NCBI GenBank assembly: GCA_034665545.1
Contig: JAXDFO010000338.1
Coordinates: forward strand, 1 to 57,355
Length of the DNA: 57,355 nt
Origin: DASYML01 sp034665545
GTDB taxonomy: Bacteria > Acidobacteriota > Blastocatellia > Pyrinomonadales > Pyrinomonadaceae
Direction: 5' to 3'
Positions 28,369-37,978 of the stretch are shown one piece after another. Each line of letters starts with the position of its first letter. The stretch's first letter is position 1. The position numbers and the translations under genes are program-made. The notes below the pieces were generated by a model that did no database searches, had not been told where the DNA came from, and saw nothing but the letters and a program-made list of their open reading frames with translations.

Positions 28369-28483
28369 CGGGGCAGACTCCAATCAAACGATAATGGTCA
28401 ACGATGTGGACAGGTTTAGTCTTCCTGCGGTCTCTTGGAAAACTTTTGTGATTGTCAGAGAAAACTTAACGGGAGATGATGAG

Positions 28484-30340
28484 TCAAGTCAACTGAACGA
28501 CATCCTCTGTCGTCGCTGGCGAGACGCGCCAGAGTTTGAAACTCTCTTCGTCAAAACCCTTGAGCATCATTTCAAAAGGCTCCGCCTGCAAAGCGGCATC
28601 GGTCCCGTAGAGCATCTCTGCCACCTCCGGGTCGGCGTGGACCGCCGCAGAGATGACCACGTCGCCGCCCGTCGAGAGTCCTTCAAGCCGCGCCGCCATG
28701 TTGACCGTCGAGCCGAAATAATCCAGCCGGTCATTGAGCGTGACGGCGATGCAAGGCCCGCTATGCAGCCCGGCCTTGAGCGCGAGCGGCGGCATCCCTG
28801 CGGGCGGATTGGAGAGATGCTCTTGCGCTTTCAACATCGCGCGCAGGGCCGCGCTCGGCCTGCGAAAGACGGCCATCACGGCATCGCCGATAGTCTTCAC
28901 CAGCGCGCCCTCTTCCGCCGCGATGGCCTCGCGCAGCACGTCGAAGTGGCTGAGCACGCGACCGAAGGCCGTCGCGTCTCCGATTTCTCGATAGAGCCGC
29001 GTAGAATTTTTGAGGTCCGTGAAGAGGACTGTCAGGCTCCTTACGGAAATCTGCTCGCCCGGTCGCAGGGCTTCGCTCGCAAACAGGTCGCGGAAGACCT
29101 GAAGGGCCGTGACCTGCGAGGCGGTCGCCGCCTGGTCGCTCCAGGCCGTGCGCTCAAGCACGAAGACCTGCTCGCGATCCGTGCTATTCAACAGCCGCAA
29201 CGCGGGCATGCAGCACAACTCCAACTCATCACCGGACCAGCCCTCGACGCTTCCGGCGCAGAGCGTGGCTTGATGGCTTCCCTCATCGCTGACCATGATG
29301 GATTGCTCGCGCGCCTCTGCGGGTGTGCGCAGGCGATAGCGTCCCGCTTCGAGCGGCAACTTGAGTTCGCGCTCGGCGCGCGGCGGGACGAATTGCTGGG
29401 CCACTATATGCGGCGTGACCTGCGGGCCGCCGACGCAGAAGGTCTCTATCTCTATCTTGCGGATGGAAGGGTTGGGGCGAAAGGTCAACTCTACGGAGCG
29501 GTCGAAGTTGACCGTGAAATCTATCTTGCAGCCATCGCAATGAACGTTCGTGTTGATGTCGCGCAAGGATGAATTGCTTTCGCCCGCGCCGCGACACATG
29601 GGACAGATTAAATCCCATTGCAGGTCCAGCATCCCTAGCCGCGTCGCCCAGAGGCAGGTTTCGAGGACAGCGCGTCTGGGCCAATTATAGTAATCGGCGA
29701 GCGCGTAAGGGCGGATGCGGGCGAGCGTCATCTCGTCGGCCTCTTCTATCATCTGGGCCAGTTGCCCTACGATTTCCACGGGCGCGCCCTCGGCTATCAA
29801 CTTGTCGCCGACGGCCAGGAGACGCGCGCGGCCTCCGCTCGTCAGGTCCGCGCTCGCAGGTTGATAGAGCGGCGGCTTTCCGCCTGAAGCGTACTGGTCA
29901 TACTCGCGGAAAGTTCTGGCGAAACTGCGCGCGGTCAAGTAACCGATCTGTACCGGAATGGCGACGAGGCCGAGCAGGTTCTTCGGCCTGGCCCAGACTT
30001 CATAGACGAGCCTCGTCCCGCCTTCGGGGAGCGGCGTCAATTGGGCCAGCATACGGGCCTCTGCCATAGGCCCTTTATGATAACGGCGCATTGTCCCGAA
30101 GCGCGACGGGCGGGCCCACTCGAAGGGCTGCTCGTCCCACTCCACCGGAATCCCGAACTTGTAAAGCCGCAGCCTGCGCGCGCCCGCAGACTTCTCATCC
30201 GCCGCGCCCTCGCGCAACTCAACGGCGGGCACGCCCGTATCGCGGTTAAAGCGGTTGGTGTCCGCGACGAGCGGCCACAACTCCTCCGGGCTGGCCTTCA
30301 AGTCGTACTCCCAACGGTAATGAAATTCCCTGTAAGCCAT
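28484..30340 (-). CDS. Adenylate/guanylate cyclase with N-terminal START-like and DUF5939-type region
   Basis: 618 residues, no signal peptide. An SRPBCC/START-like domain (about 1-150) is followed by a DUF5939-type region containing a small zinc-binding element (CPMCRGAG...CDGCKIDF, about 245-275). The class III nucleotide cyclase domain is at about 430-600. Both metal-binding aspartates are present (LFTDLKNSTRLY and VKTIGDAVMAVF), as is the conserved YFGSTVNMAARLE, so it should be active. Cytoplasmic, probably ligand-regulated through the START-like domain. The ATG at 30340 has only a weak SD. A cNMP-binding membrane protein is encoded nearby at 24180-25052. Confidence 0.88.
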   Translation of the reverse strand: MAYREFHYRWEYDLKASPEELWPLVADTNRFNRDTGVPAVELREGAADEKSAGARRLRLYKFGIPVEWDEQPFEWARPSRFGTMRRYHKGPMAEARMLAQLTPLPEGGTRLVYEVWARPKNLLGLVAIPVQIGYLTARSFARTFREYDQYASGGKPPLYQPASADLTSGGRARLLAVGDKLIAEGAPVEIVGQLAQMIEEADEMTLARIRPYALADYYNWPRRAVLETCLWATRLGMLDLQWDLICPMCRGAGESNSSLRDINTNVHCDGCKIDFTVNFDRSVELTFRPNPSIRKIEIETFCVGGPQVTPHIVAQQFVPPRAERELKLPLEAGRYRLRTPAEAREQSIMVSDEGSHQATLCAGSVEGWSGDELELCCMPALRLLNSTDREQVFVLERTAWSDQAATASQVTALQVFRDLFASEALRPGEQISVRSLTVLFTDLKNSTRLYREIGDATAFGRVLSHFDVLREAIAAEEGALVKTIGDAVMAVFRRPSAALRAMLKAQEHLSNPPAGMPPLALKAGLHSGPCIAVTLNDRLDYFGSTVNMAARLEGLSTGGDVVISAAVHADPEVAEMLYGTDAALQAEPFEMMLKGFDEESFKLWRVSPATTEDVVQLT

Positions 30341-30351
30341 ACGGCCCTACA

Positions 30352-30456
30352 TGGTAAAGGTAAAAGGCAAAAGGCGAAAGGCAAAAGTGAAGAGGAAGAG
30401 TGTGCTGCTCATCCTTCTAGACTTTTGCCTTCTTACTTTTACCCTTTGCCTTCCGC
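30352..30456. repeat. Nested hairpin repeat (GGCAAAA-arm type), copy 1
   Basis: The left arm is heptamers GTAAAAG, GCAAAAG, GCGAAAG, GCAAAAG; the right arm reads TTTTGCCTTCTTACTTTTAC and CCTTTGCC. The centre has GAAGAGGAAGAGTGTG then CTCATCC, only distantly like the shared core. It fills the space between the cyclase start (30340) and the nuoI stop (30456), abutting the latter. Confidence 0.85.
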
Positions 30457-30977
30457 TAGACCTCTTTGTATTCGGAGTTGACATCCTCATCCGAGGAGGC
30501 GACGCGGTAGTTTCTGGACTGGACCTGTTTGGTGATGAGCAGGTCGTCTTTGGTCTTGAGGAGGTCGGCGCGGCTGTAGACGGACAACTCGAAATTGTAG
30601 CCGTGGGTGATGGCGTCTTTGGGGCAGGCTTCGACGCAGTAGCCGCAGAAGATGCATCGCCCGTAGTCTATGTTGTAGACCTCCGCGAAACGTTCATCAA
30701 CGCCGGTGCGTTCTTCCTTCGGGCGCGGGTCGTCTCTGGCGATGATGTAGATGCATTCGGAGGGACAGGCGGCGGCGCAGAGGAAGCAGGCGACGCATTT
30801 CTCCTTGCCGAACTCGTCAACGTGGAGCAGGTGCATGCCGCGATAACGCGGTTGGACCGTAATCGGCTCATCAGGATATTCGACGGTCCACTTCTCTCTG
30901 GGGATATAGGCGAAGGTCACGCCCATGCCCTTGATGATGGCTTTGGTTGACTCTATCACGTCGCTGATGATTGACAT
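30456..30977 (-). CDS. nuoI: NADH-quinone oxidoreductase subunit I (two 4Fe-4S ferredoxin)
   Basis: 173 residues. Two complete [4Fe-4S] motifs: CVACFLCAAACPSECIYI (about 60) and CIFCGYCVEACPKDAI (about 105), the spacing of NuoI, which carries clusters N6a and N6b in the hydrophilic arm of complex I. Upstream is the typical amphipathic N-terminus (STKAIIKGMGVTFAYI). ATG 30977 follows AGAGGG at good distance. No other nuo gene is in the window, so this is a stand-alone copy, unlike the usual nuoA-N operon. A ferredoxin-type subunit of another complex is possible, but the length and motif spelling fit NuoI best. Confidence 0.88.
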   Translation of the reverse strand: MSIISDVIESTKAIIKGMGVTFAYIPREKWTVEYPDEPITVQPRYRGMHLLHVDEFGKEKCVACFLCAAACPSECIYIIARDDPRPKEERTGVDERFAEVYNIDYGRCIFCGYCVEACPKDAITHGYNFELSVYSRADLLKTKDDLLITKQVQSRNYRVASSDEDVNSEYKEV

Positions 30978-31062
30978 ACAAACCCTCTTGTCTCTTGATT
31001 CTTTAGCTGACTATTTTACACTTAACGCGCGCAGACCCGCCAGCCAGCTTTTCCCTCTTGAG

Positions 31063-31157
31063 ATTCACCACAGAGACACAGAGGACACAGAGCGGGCACA
31101 GAGTCATTGAATATTTCTCTGTGCGTCCTCTGTGCTCTCTGGGACTCTGTGGTGAAT
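31063..31157. repeat. CACAGAG-arm palindromic repeat, copy 1
   Basis: ATTCACCACAGAGACACAGA and onward on the left meets its inverted counterpart ending TCTGTGGTGAAT on the right; the centre is ATTGAATATTTC. It lies about 26 bp behind the ndk stop codon. Three near-identical copies occur in this window. Confidence 0.9.
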
Positions 31158-31183
31158 GCTGCCTTCATCTTCACTCAAGGCAA

Positions 31184-31612
31184 TCAGACGAGTTCAAGCT
31201 GGCTGAAGAAGTAAGAGATTTCAATCGCGGCGTTCTCTTCCGAGTCTGAACCGTGGACGGCGTTCTCGCCCATTGACGCGCCGAAGTCTTTGCGGAGCGT
31301 TCCGGCGTCGGCCTTCGCGGGGTCTGTCGCGCCCATCAAATCGCGCCAGGCCCGGACGGCTCCGGCCTTCTCCAAAGCCATCACGACGCACGGCCCGCCG
31401 GACATGAATTCCGTCAACTCACCGAAGAAGGGTCGCTCACGATGCACTGCGTAAAAGCCCTCTGCTTCCCTTTGCGTCATGTAAATCAACTTCAACGCGC
31501 GAATCTTAAAACCGCCGTCCGTGATGCGCTGCAAGATATTGCCGATTTGCCCGCCGCGCACGGCATCGGGCTTGATGATACCGAAAGTAAGATTGCCGAT
31601 TTGCTCTGCCAT
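31184..31612 (-). CDS. ndk: Nucleoside diphosphate kinase
   Basis: 142 residues, typical length. The enzyme transfers the gamma phosphate between nucleoside triphosphates and diphosphates, via a phosphohistidine. The catalytic His is in ENAVHGSDS (about 115), and the family signature spelling GIIKPDAV...GGQIG and FYAVHRERPFF is intact. ATG 31612 is selected because GGGGAG lies at good distance; the earlier TTG at 31627 has none. It lies 34 bp behind sucD on the same strand, suggesting co-transcription of sucD and ndk, both linked to GTP/ATP economy. Confidence 0.95.
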   Translation of the reverse strand: MAEQIGNLTFGIIKPDAVRGGQIGNILQRITDGGFKIRALKLIYMTQREAEGFYAVHRERPFFGELTEFMSGGPCVVMALEKAGAVRAWRDLMGATDPAKADAGTLRKDFGASMGENAVHGSDSEENAAIEISYFFSQLELV

Positions 31613-31646
31613 TGTTCTCCCCTGCAATCAACTGTCCGAATGTTCT

Positions 31647-32519
31647 TTATGCTGCGAGGGCGTCTTTCATCGCCGCGCCGATGTCTGCGGGCGAGTTGAC
31701 GACCTTGATTCCGGCCTCTTCGAGCGCGGACATCTTTTCGGCGGCAGTGCCTTTGCCCCCGGCGATGATGGCTCCGGCGTGGCCCATGCGGCGGCCCGGC
31801 GGGGCGGTCTGTCCGGCGATGAAGGCGACGATGGGTTTGGTGACATTGGCTTTGGCGAAGCTGGCCGCGTCCTCTTCTGCCGTCCCGCCGATTTCGCCGA
31901 TCATGACGATGCCGTCGGTTTCATCGTCGGCCTGAAAGAGCGCGAGGGCGTCCGTGTGGGTCGTGCCGATGATAGGGTCGCCGCCGATGCCTATGGCGGT
32001 GGACTGGCCGAGGCCGAGCGCGGTCAGTTGGCCCACGGCTTCATAGGTCAAGGTTCCCGAACGCGAGACGACGCCGACGCGTCCTTCCCTGTGAATGTGG
32101 CCGGGCATAATGCCTATCTTGCACTTGCCGGGCGAGATGATGCCGGGACAATTCGGACCAATCAAGCGCGTGGCCTTGTCGGACAAGTACTCCTTGACCT
32201 TGACCATATCGAGCGCGGGGATGCCCTCCGTGATGCACACGACGAGGGGAAGTCCGGCGTCCGCCGCCTCCATAATCGCGTCAGCCGCGAAGGGCGGCGG
32301 CACGTAGATAACGGAAACATTCGCGCCCGTCTCTTTGACGGCATCGGCCACGGTGTTGAAGACGGCGAAGCCCTCATGCTTGGTCCCGCCCTTGCCGGGC
32401 GTCACGCCGCCCACGACGTTCGTTCCATACTCCGCCATCTGCTTCGTATGAAAAGTGCCCTCTTTGCCCGTGATGCCCTGGACCACGAGCCGCGTGTTTT
32501 TATCTACCATAACGCTCAA
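31647..32519 (-). CDS. sucD: Succinyl-CoA synthetase alpha subunit
   Basis: 290 residues. The alpha subunit binds CoA and carries the phosphohistidine, here in MGHAGAIIAGGKGTAAEKM (about 235-250). Other signatures are VQGITGKEGTFHTKQM, VVGGVTPGKGG and GPNCPGIISPGKCKIGIMPG. The start looks like a TTG at 32519: AGGAG stands seven bases upstream of it, whereas the ATG at 32510 would be 16 bases away. Acts in the TCA cycle with SucC, which is encoded 3.7 kb away (36200-37363) instead of next door. ndk follows on the same strand. Confidence 0.95.
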   Translation of the reverse strand: MSVMVDKNTRLVVQGITGKEGTFHTKQMAEYGTNVVGGVTPGKGGTKHEGFAVFNTVADAVKETGANVSVIYVPPPFAADAIMEAADAGLPLVVCITEGIPALDMVKVKEYLSDKATRLIGPNCPGIISPGKCKIGIMPGHIHREGRVGVVSRSGTLTYEAVGQLTALGLGQSTAIGIGGDPIIGTTHTDALALFQADDETDGIVMIGEIGGTAEEDAASFAKANVTKPIVAFIAGQTAPPGRRMGHAGAIIAGGKGTAAEKMSALEEAGIKVVNSPADIGAAMKDALAA

Positions 32520-32537
32520 AACTTTGCTCCTTAAAAG

Positions 32538-32610
32538 TTGACGAGCGACCGGCGACGAGCATGAAGAACAAGCTATTAACTTGTCACTCGTGACCTCTCA
32601 CCCCTCAACG
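32538..32610. repeat. Nested hairpin repeat (GACGAGC-arm type)
   Basis: The left arm shows heptamers GACGAGC, GACCGGC, GACGAGC and the right arm GTCACTCGTGACCTCTCAC. The core on the plus strand is ATGAAGAACAAGCTATT (32561-32577), the best consensus match in the window. Confidence 0.75.
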
Positions 32611-32716
32611 CTTTTTGAATGACCGCGCAGTATAGCACGCGCGCCCTCAACTCTTCCAAGCGCACCGAAGAGTGGGTAGCGGGTCAGTTCAGTCTTGAGT
32701 GTGATGAAGCATGAGA

Positions 32717-32812
32717 TTCACCACAGAGACACAGAGGACGCAGAGCGGGCACAGAGGAAATCATTCAATAACTCTGTGCGTCCTCTGCGTCCTCTGTGTC
32801 TCTGTGGTGAAT
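32717..32812. repeat. CACAGAG-arm palindromic repeat, copy 2
   Basis: Same arms as the copies at 31063 and 50702 (ATTCACCACAGAGACACAGA and its inverse TCTGTGGTGAAT) with centre AATCATTCAATAACT. It lies between sucD and the 21-bp array. Confidence 0.9.
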
Positions 32813-32851
32813 GCTGCTTTCCTATTCACTCAAGACTGAACTGACCTGACG

Positions 32852-33061
32852 ATGCCATTGACACGGCTGTAAATGGCATTGACACGCATCACAACGCCAT
32901 TTACATGCGTGTAAACGTCATTTACAGACGTGCCAATGGCGTTGTCACGCGTGTAAATGGCGTTTACATGGCTGTCAACGCCATTTACATGCGTGTAAAT
33001 GGCGTTTACATGCGTGTAAATGGCGTTTACACGCATGTAAATGGCGTTGCGAAGGCTGTAA
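32852..33061. repeat. Tandem array of ten 21-bp units with a palindromic 14-mer
   Basis: Exactly ten 21-bp units run from 32852 to 33061. Each is a 7-bp spacer followed by a 14-mer near TTACAYGCRTGTAA, which is its own reverse complement when perfect. The spacer is either ATGGCGT or its exact complement ACGCCAT (with variants), so the spacer flips between units. Units 3 and 7 are identical; 8 and 9 differ at two positions. Translation in any frame gives heptapeptide repeats (for example VNGVYMR), and I treat those open frames as by-products. Confidence 0.95.
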
Positions 33062-33075
33062 AAAAGGGCGTTTGG

Positions 33076-34494
33076 CTATGCAAGGTCGAATTTATCGCCG
33101 TATTGGGGGACCGCCACGTTCCAAGCGAAGCGTTCTACGATGTGTTCGCGCATGGCGTCGGCGGGTCCGGGTTCGCCGTGGGTGACGAAGACCTGGCGCG
33201 GGGCGGCGGGCAAGCCTTCGAGCCAGCGCAGTACCTCTTTCCAGTCGGCGTGAGCCGAAAAGCCGCCGATGCGTTCGATGCGACAACGCACGGGAACCCA
33301 CTGGCCCAGAACCTTGACCTCTTTCTCGCCATCAATAATCCTGCGCCCGATGGTCCCCGCCGCCTGGTAGCCTACGAAGACGATGGTCGCGTTCGGGTCC
33401 GGCACAGCCCTCTGCGCGTGATGCAGGACGCGCCCGCCCGTCATCATCCCGGACGCGCTGATGATGATGCGCGCCCCCTGTTCATGATTGAGCCGCTTGG
33501 ACTCTTCGCGCGAAGAGGCCGTCAGCATAGAGTGTGTCCGCAAGGGATGCTCTGGACGGGCGAGGACGCTCGCGTAGTCTTCGTCCTGCTCCTCGGTGCG
33601 ATGGCTGTAGGCTTGCGTCGCGGCGGCGGCCATCGGTGAGTCAACGGCGACGGGCAATACAGGGATGCGCTTCTCGTCCTCCAACTCGCGTATGAGATAG
33701 ATCAACTCCTGCGTGCGCCCGACAGCGAAGGCCGGAATGAGTATCAGGCTTTTGCGCTTGACGGCATCATTGATGATTCGTTCGAGCGCGTCCTTCGGCT
33801 TCACGGTATCATGCAGGCGGTCGCCGTAAGTTGATTCGACCAGCAGGTACTCGCATGCAGGGGGCGGCACGGGGTCGCGTATGATGGGCTGGTCATAGTG
33901 GCCCAGGTCGCCTGAGAAGAGCACGCGCACCTCTCGCGCGCCGTTTTCCGGACCAGCCGCGCCCTCGCCCTCTATCTGGACCAGGACGAGGCTGGAACCG
34001 AGTATGTGACCCGCGATGCGAAACCCTGCGCTTACCCCTCGCGCGACTTCGACAGGCTCGCCAGTGTTCGCCACCGAATTGATGAGTTTCAAGGTCTCGC
34101 GCGCGTCGTCTTCCGTGTAGAGCGGCAACGCGGGTTCGTGCTTCGTCAACTTGTGGCGATTGCGATAGTCCGCGTCCTCCTCTTGAATCCGCGCCGCGTC
34201 CGGCAACAGTATCTTGAGCAGGTCGGCGGTCCCGCGCGAACAATATATCGGACCCCTAAAGCCGAGCGCGACCAGACGCGGCAGATAACCCGTGTGGTCT
34301 ATGTGCGCGTGCGTGATGAGCACGGCATCGAGCGATGCAGGATCAAATGGCGGCGCTTGCCAGTTGCGCTCGCGCAGTTCTTTCAAGCCCTGGAACATCC
34401 CGCAATCAACCAGCACCCGCGCGCTCTTAGTCTCCAACAAATACTTGGACCCCGTGACGCTCCCGACCGCGCCCCAGAATGATAGTGTCGCCAT
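33076..34494 (-). CDS. MBL-fold beta-CASP RNA nuclease (YSH1/CPSF-like)
   Basis: 472 residues from ATG 34494 (GGAGG eight bases upstream; the longer frame lacks support). The metallo-beta-lactamase core has VDCGMFQG, the zinc motif THAHIDHTGYLPRL and the Asp-bearing FSGDLGHYDQPIIRDP. The beta-CASP insertion follows with VESTYGDRLH, LIPAFAVGRTQELIYLI and, at the end, VGYQAAGTIGRRI and GGFSAHADWKEVLRW. Proteins of this layout are endo/exonucleases for RNA processing or decay. Cytoplasmic. Transcribed away from the M48 gene; its 3' end is followed within 14 bp by the 21-bp array. Confidence 0.9.
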   Translation of the reverse strand: MATLSFWGAVGSVTGSKYLLETKSARVLVDCGMFQGLKELRERNWQAPPFDPASLDAVLITHAHIDHTGYLPRLVALGFRGPIYCSRGTADLLKILLPDAARIQEEDADYRNRHKLTKHEPALPLYTEDDARETLKLINSVANTGEPVEVARGVSAGFRIAGHILGSSLVLVQIEGEGAAGPENGAREVRVLFSGDLGHYDQPIIRDPVPPPACEYLLVESTYGDRLHDTVKPKDALERIINDAVKRKSLILIPAFAVGRTQELIYLIRELEDEKRIPVLPVAVDSPMAAAATQAYSHRTEEQDEDYASVLARPEHPLRTHSMLTASSREESKRLNHEQGARIIISASGMMTGGRVLHHAQRAVPDPNATIVFVGYQAAGTIGRRIIDGEKEVKVLGQWVPVRCRIERIGGFSAHADWKEVLRWLEGLPAAPRQVFVTHGEPGPADAMREHIVERFAWNVAVPQYGDKFDLA

Positions 34495-34661
34495 CGCTCG
34501 CCCTCCCCGCTCAACCGTCTTGACAGAACGCGTCAATTCTACAACGAGCAGTGAACGCGGACAACGATGCACCGCAGATGCGCTTCACTCAACCGGATGT
34601 CACGGAGTAGAATCAACTGGGTCGGCCCGCTTTGCCAAAGCACAGAAGGAGATTAAAACGA

Positions 34662-35600
34662 ATGGACCGTCATTCCCCCGCACGCCGCAGGCTCGCAGCA
34701 GTCATACTCTCGCTTGTTATCTCGCACATCATCCCCCTCGCGTCCTTCGCCCAACAACGCAAGCCCCGCGTCAAACGTGAGATGGCGACGACCACGCCCG
34801 CCGGTTCCCAGCTTCCCGCGCTCGTCAACCTGGGCTCCGATGTCTTGAACAGCGCGACGCGCATCATACAGGATGACCCTTACGCCGAATTCCGCGACGC
34901 GCGTTACTCCAACGCCGGTCTCCTCAGCGAACGCGATGAGATGCGGTTGGGCCAACAACTTCACCTTGAGGTTGGCAAGAGATACACACTCACGAACGAG
35001 GGACAGGAGCGCGCCAATCGCATAGGCCAGCGCGTCGCGCGCAGGGGGCTGAGGCCGAACATCGCCTATCACTTTTACGTCATCAACGAGAAAGAGATTA
35101 ACGCCTTCTCAGGTCCGGGCGGGTACGTCTACGCGACGACGGCTCTGCTGAAGCTCGCCAATGATGACGAGCTTGCTTCCGTCCTCTCTCATGAAGTGGG
35201 CCATGTCGTCGCGCGTCACAGTCTGAAGTCAGTCCAACAGAGGCAGGCCGTGGGCGGGCTGGCGGACCTCGTCGGCTCGATTACGGGCGTCGCGGGCGAC
35301 GCGGCGGAAGAGTTGGGGAAGACAGCCGCGCAGATGGTCGGCAGTGGATTGCTCGCGGTGCATAGCCGCGAAGAGGAACGCGAGGCGGATTTTCTGGGCG
35401 TCCGCGCCCTCTTCAAAGCGGGCTTCAACTCCGAGGGCATGATAACGATGTTTCAAAAACTACAGCGCATCAGCCAGTCTGATGCAGGGCTGCTCGGCAC
35501 GCTCTTCCGCGACCACCCGGACGTGCAGGAACGCATTGATAACACGCGCTACGAAATCAGTCGCCTGCGCCGCCCCGCCTCACGCGCGGGCGGACGTTGA
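34662..35600 (+). CDS. Exported M48-family zinc metallopeptidase
   Basis: About 312 residues from ATG 34662 (AAGGAG ten bases upstream); a TTG at 34632 is the alternative. The signal peptide (AAVILSLVISHIIPLASFAQQ) puts it in the periplasm. The active site HEVGHVVARH (about 178) and the third zinc ligand in EEREADFLGVRALF (about 240) are intact, and the string NEKEINAFSGPGGYVYATT upstream is typical of the BepA/LoiP/HtpX-like M48 group. Probably a quality-control protease for outer-membrane or periplasmic proteins. Single gene, convergent with the MauE-like gene. Confidence 0.9.
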   Translation: MDRHSPARRRLAAVILSLVISHIIPLASFAQQRKPRVKREMATTTPAGSQLPALVNLGSDVLNSATRIIQDDPYAEFRDARYSNAGLLSERDEMRLGQQLHLEVGKRYTLTNEGQERANRIGQRVARRGLRPNIAYHFYVINEKEINAFSGPGGYVYATTALLKLANDDELASVLSHEVGHVVARHSLKSVQQRQAVGGLADLVGSITGVAGDAAEELGKTAAQMVGSGLLAVHSREEEREADFLGVRALFKAGFNSEGMITMFQKLQRISQSDAGLLGTLFRDHPDVQERIDNTRYEISRLRRPASRAGGR

Positions 35601-35622
35601 GCCTTCCTTTGCGGCTTCCAGG

Positions 35623-36066
35623 TTATGGCAGTTTGAGTCTTCGCGTTGAAGGTAGGCCGAAGATGACGAGCAAGGCGGGGATGAGTAGGGCCAGGTTGCG
35701 CAGGGCCGTCTTGACGCCCAACTGGCTGGCGATGATGCCGCCGAAGCAACCGCATTCGAGCGGCTCGCCGTGCATCACGTAAACATAATAGAGCGCGTAT
35801 CCGGCGAACCCCAACAGCAATACAGCCGACCACACTCCACCCGCCCGCACCGTGCGCGGCCAGATTAACAGCGCGGCGGCCAGCAACTCCGCCACTATCA
35901 CGGCAATCGTCAAGGGCCAGGCCCAACCTTGGCCCACCAGATTCGCCACGTTCTCCGCGAACCCCCGCGCCGTCAAAACCTTCGCCCCCGCCGTGAACAG
36001 AAACAGCCCCACCAGCGCGAAGCGACTAACTTGGACCAACACTCTCAACAACACACTCATAATCAT
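35623..36066 (-). CDS. MauE/DoxX-like membrane protein
   Basis: 147 residues with four transmembrane helices (FALVGLFLFTAGAKVL, PLTIAVIVAELLAAALLIW, VWSAVLLLGFAGYALYYVYV, LRNLALLIPALLVIF). Between helices 3 and 4 is EPLECGCFGG, the CxC motif of MauE-like proteins, which are thought to support disulfide formation or maturation of partner enzymes. No mau cluster is nearby, so the substrate is unknown. ATG codons lie at 36066 and 36060; there is no SD because the preceding bases belong to the hairpin repeat at 36069-36201. Confidence 0.75.
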   Translation of the reverse strand: MIMSVLLRVLVQVSRFALVGLFLFTAGAKVLTARGFAENVANLVGQGWAWPLTIAVIVAELLAAALLIWPRTVRAGGVWSAVLLLGFAGYALYYVYVMHGEPLECGCFGGIIASQLGVKTALRNLALLIPALLVIFGLPSTRRLKLP

Positions 36067-36068
36067 GT

Positions 36069-36199
36069 AAAGCAGGAGCCAGGAGCCAGGAGCCAGGAGC
36101 CAGAAGCCAGAAGGAAGAGAACAGCATCCAGCATGAAGGACATGCTATCGCTTTTCTTCTGACTCCTGGCTCCTGGCTCCTGGCTCCTGGCTCCTGGCT

Positions 36200-36201
<2 letters not shown>
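36069..36201. repeat. Nested hairpin repeat (CCAGGAG-arm type), copy 4, the longest
   Basis: Both arms (36069-36118 and 36153-36201) consist of about six near-perfect CCAGGAG heptamers in opposite orientation, giving a stem of about 45 bp. The core ATGAAGGACATGCTATC is at 36133-36149. The right arm touches the sucC stop codon (36200-36202) and the left arm touches the start of the MauE-like gene. Confidence 0.95.
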
Positions 36202-37363
<1,162 letters not shown>

Positions 37364-37552
37364 TGACTATCCTCGCTGGATTCTCGATGTGACTCGAATA
37401 TTTGATTGATACAGATGACACAGGAGTGTAACGAGAGACAACTAAAAACGCAAAAGCCGCGAGCATTGACCAATGCCCAACGCTCTAGCCGTGGCGTCTG
37501 TTTGCCTTTATATTGAAGCTTGCTCTTCAATCATCATGCGAGGGAGATTGCC

Positions 37553-37978
37553 ATGAGCGAAGTGACCGTCACCTCCACCGTCAATATGCAGAACGAGGTG
37601 AGCTATGAGAACGGGCGCAGCTTTACGATTGACGAACCCGCCAGCGTCGGCGGCGAGGGCGCGGGGCCGGACCCTTACACGTTGCTGCTCTCCGCGCTCG
37701 GCGGCTGTATCTCCATGACCGTGACGCTCTACGCGCGGCGCAAGAATTGGCCCTTAGAGCGAGTCCGCGTGCGGCTCCGCCAGCAGAGAATCCACGCCAA
37801 GGACTGCGTCACTTGCGAAGCCAACACAGAAGGCTTCGTCCATCAAATCGAACGCCACGTCACACTCGAAGGCCCACTGACGGACGAGCAGCGCGCGCGT
37901 CTACAGGAGATAGCGCACAAGTGCCCTGTCCATAAAACCCTCACCTCACAAATCGTCGTCACGGATTTGCCGGAATAG
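37553..37978 (+). CDS. OsmC-family peroxiredoxin-like protein
   Basis: About 141 residues from ATG 37553 with GGGAGA upstream (the frame to a TTG at 37520 lacks an SD). OsmC/Ohr proteins reduce organic hydroperoxides through two cysteines; here they are GGCISMTVTLYARRK (about 54) and AHKCPVHKTL (about 128), the typical layout. There are two additional cysteines in KDCVTCEAN. Cytoplasmic, small, usually dimeric. The last 20 bp overlap the end of the convergent aspartic-protease gene, so there is no room for a terminator between them. Confidence 0.88.
   Translation: MSEVTVTSTVNMQNEVSYENGRSFTIDEPASVGGEGAGPDPYTLLLSALGGCISMTVTLYARRKNWPLERVRVRLRQQRIHAKDCVTCEANTEGFVHQIERHVTLEGPLTDEQRARLQEIAHKCPVHKTLTSQIVVTDLPE

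Larger units (their letters stand above)
32520..33075. other. Repeat-filled gap between sucD and the beta-CASP nuclease gene
   Basis: The 556-bp stretch contains three different repeats in a row: a hairpin element with the shared core (32538-32610), a CACAGAG palindrome (32717-32812) and the 21-bp tandem array (32852-33061), which stops 14 bp before the nuclease stop codon. The remaining bases show no promoter I trust for sucD. Confidence 0.7.

Noticed and set aside
28325..29572. 415-codon open frame antisense to the cyclase gene
   Set aside because: The minus strand holds a complete cyclase with catalytic motifs; the plus frame has no domain and a His/Arg-rich composition typical of shadows.
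31521..32534. 337-codon open frame antisense to sucD and ndk
   Set aside because: sucD and ndk are unambiguous on the other strand.
32830..33036. VNGVYMR-type heptapeptide open frames
   Set aside because: Translation of the ten-unit 21-bp array, not a gene.
32852..33061. CRISPR array
   Set aside because: Units are 21 bp with only 7-bp spacers that are all versions of one word; no cas genes are present.
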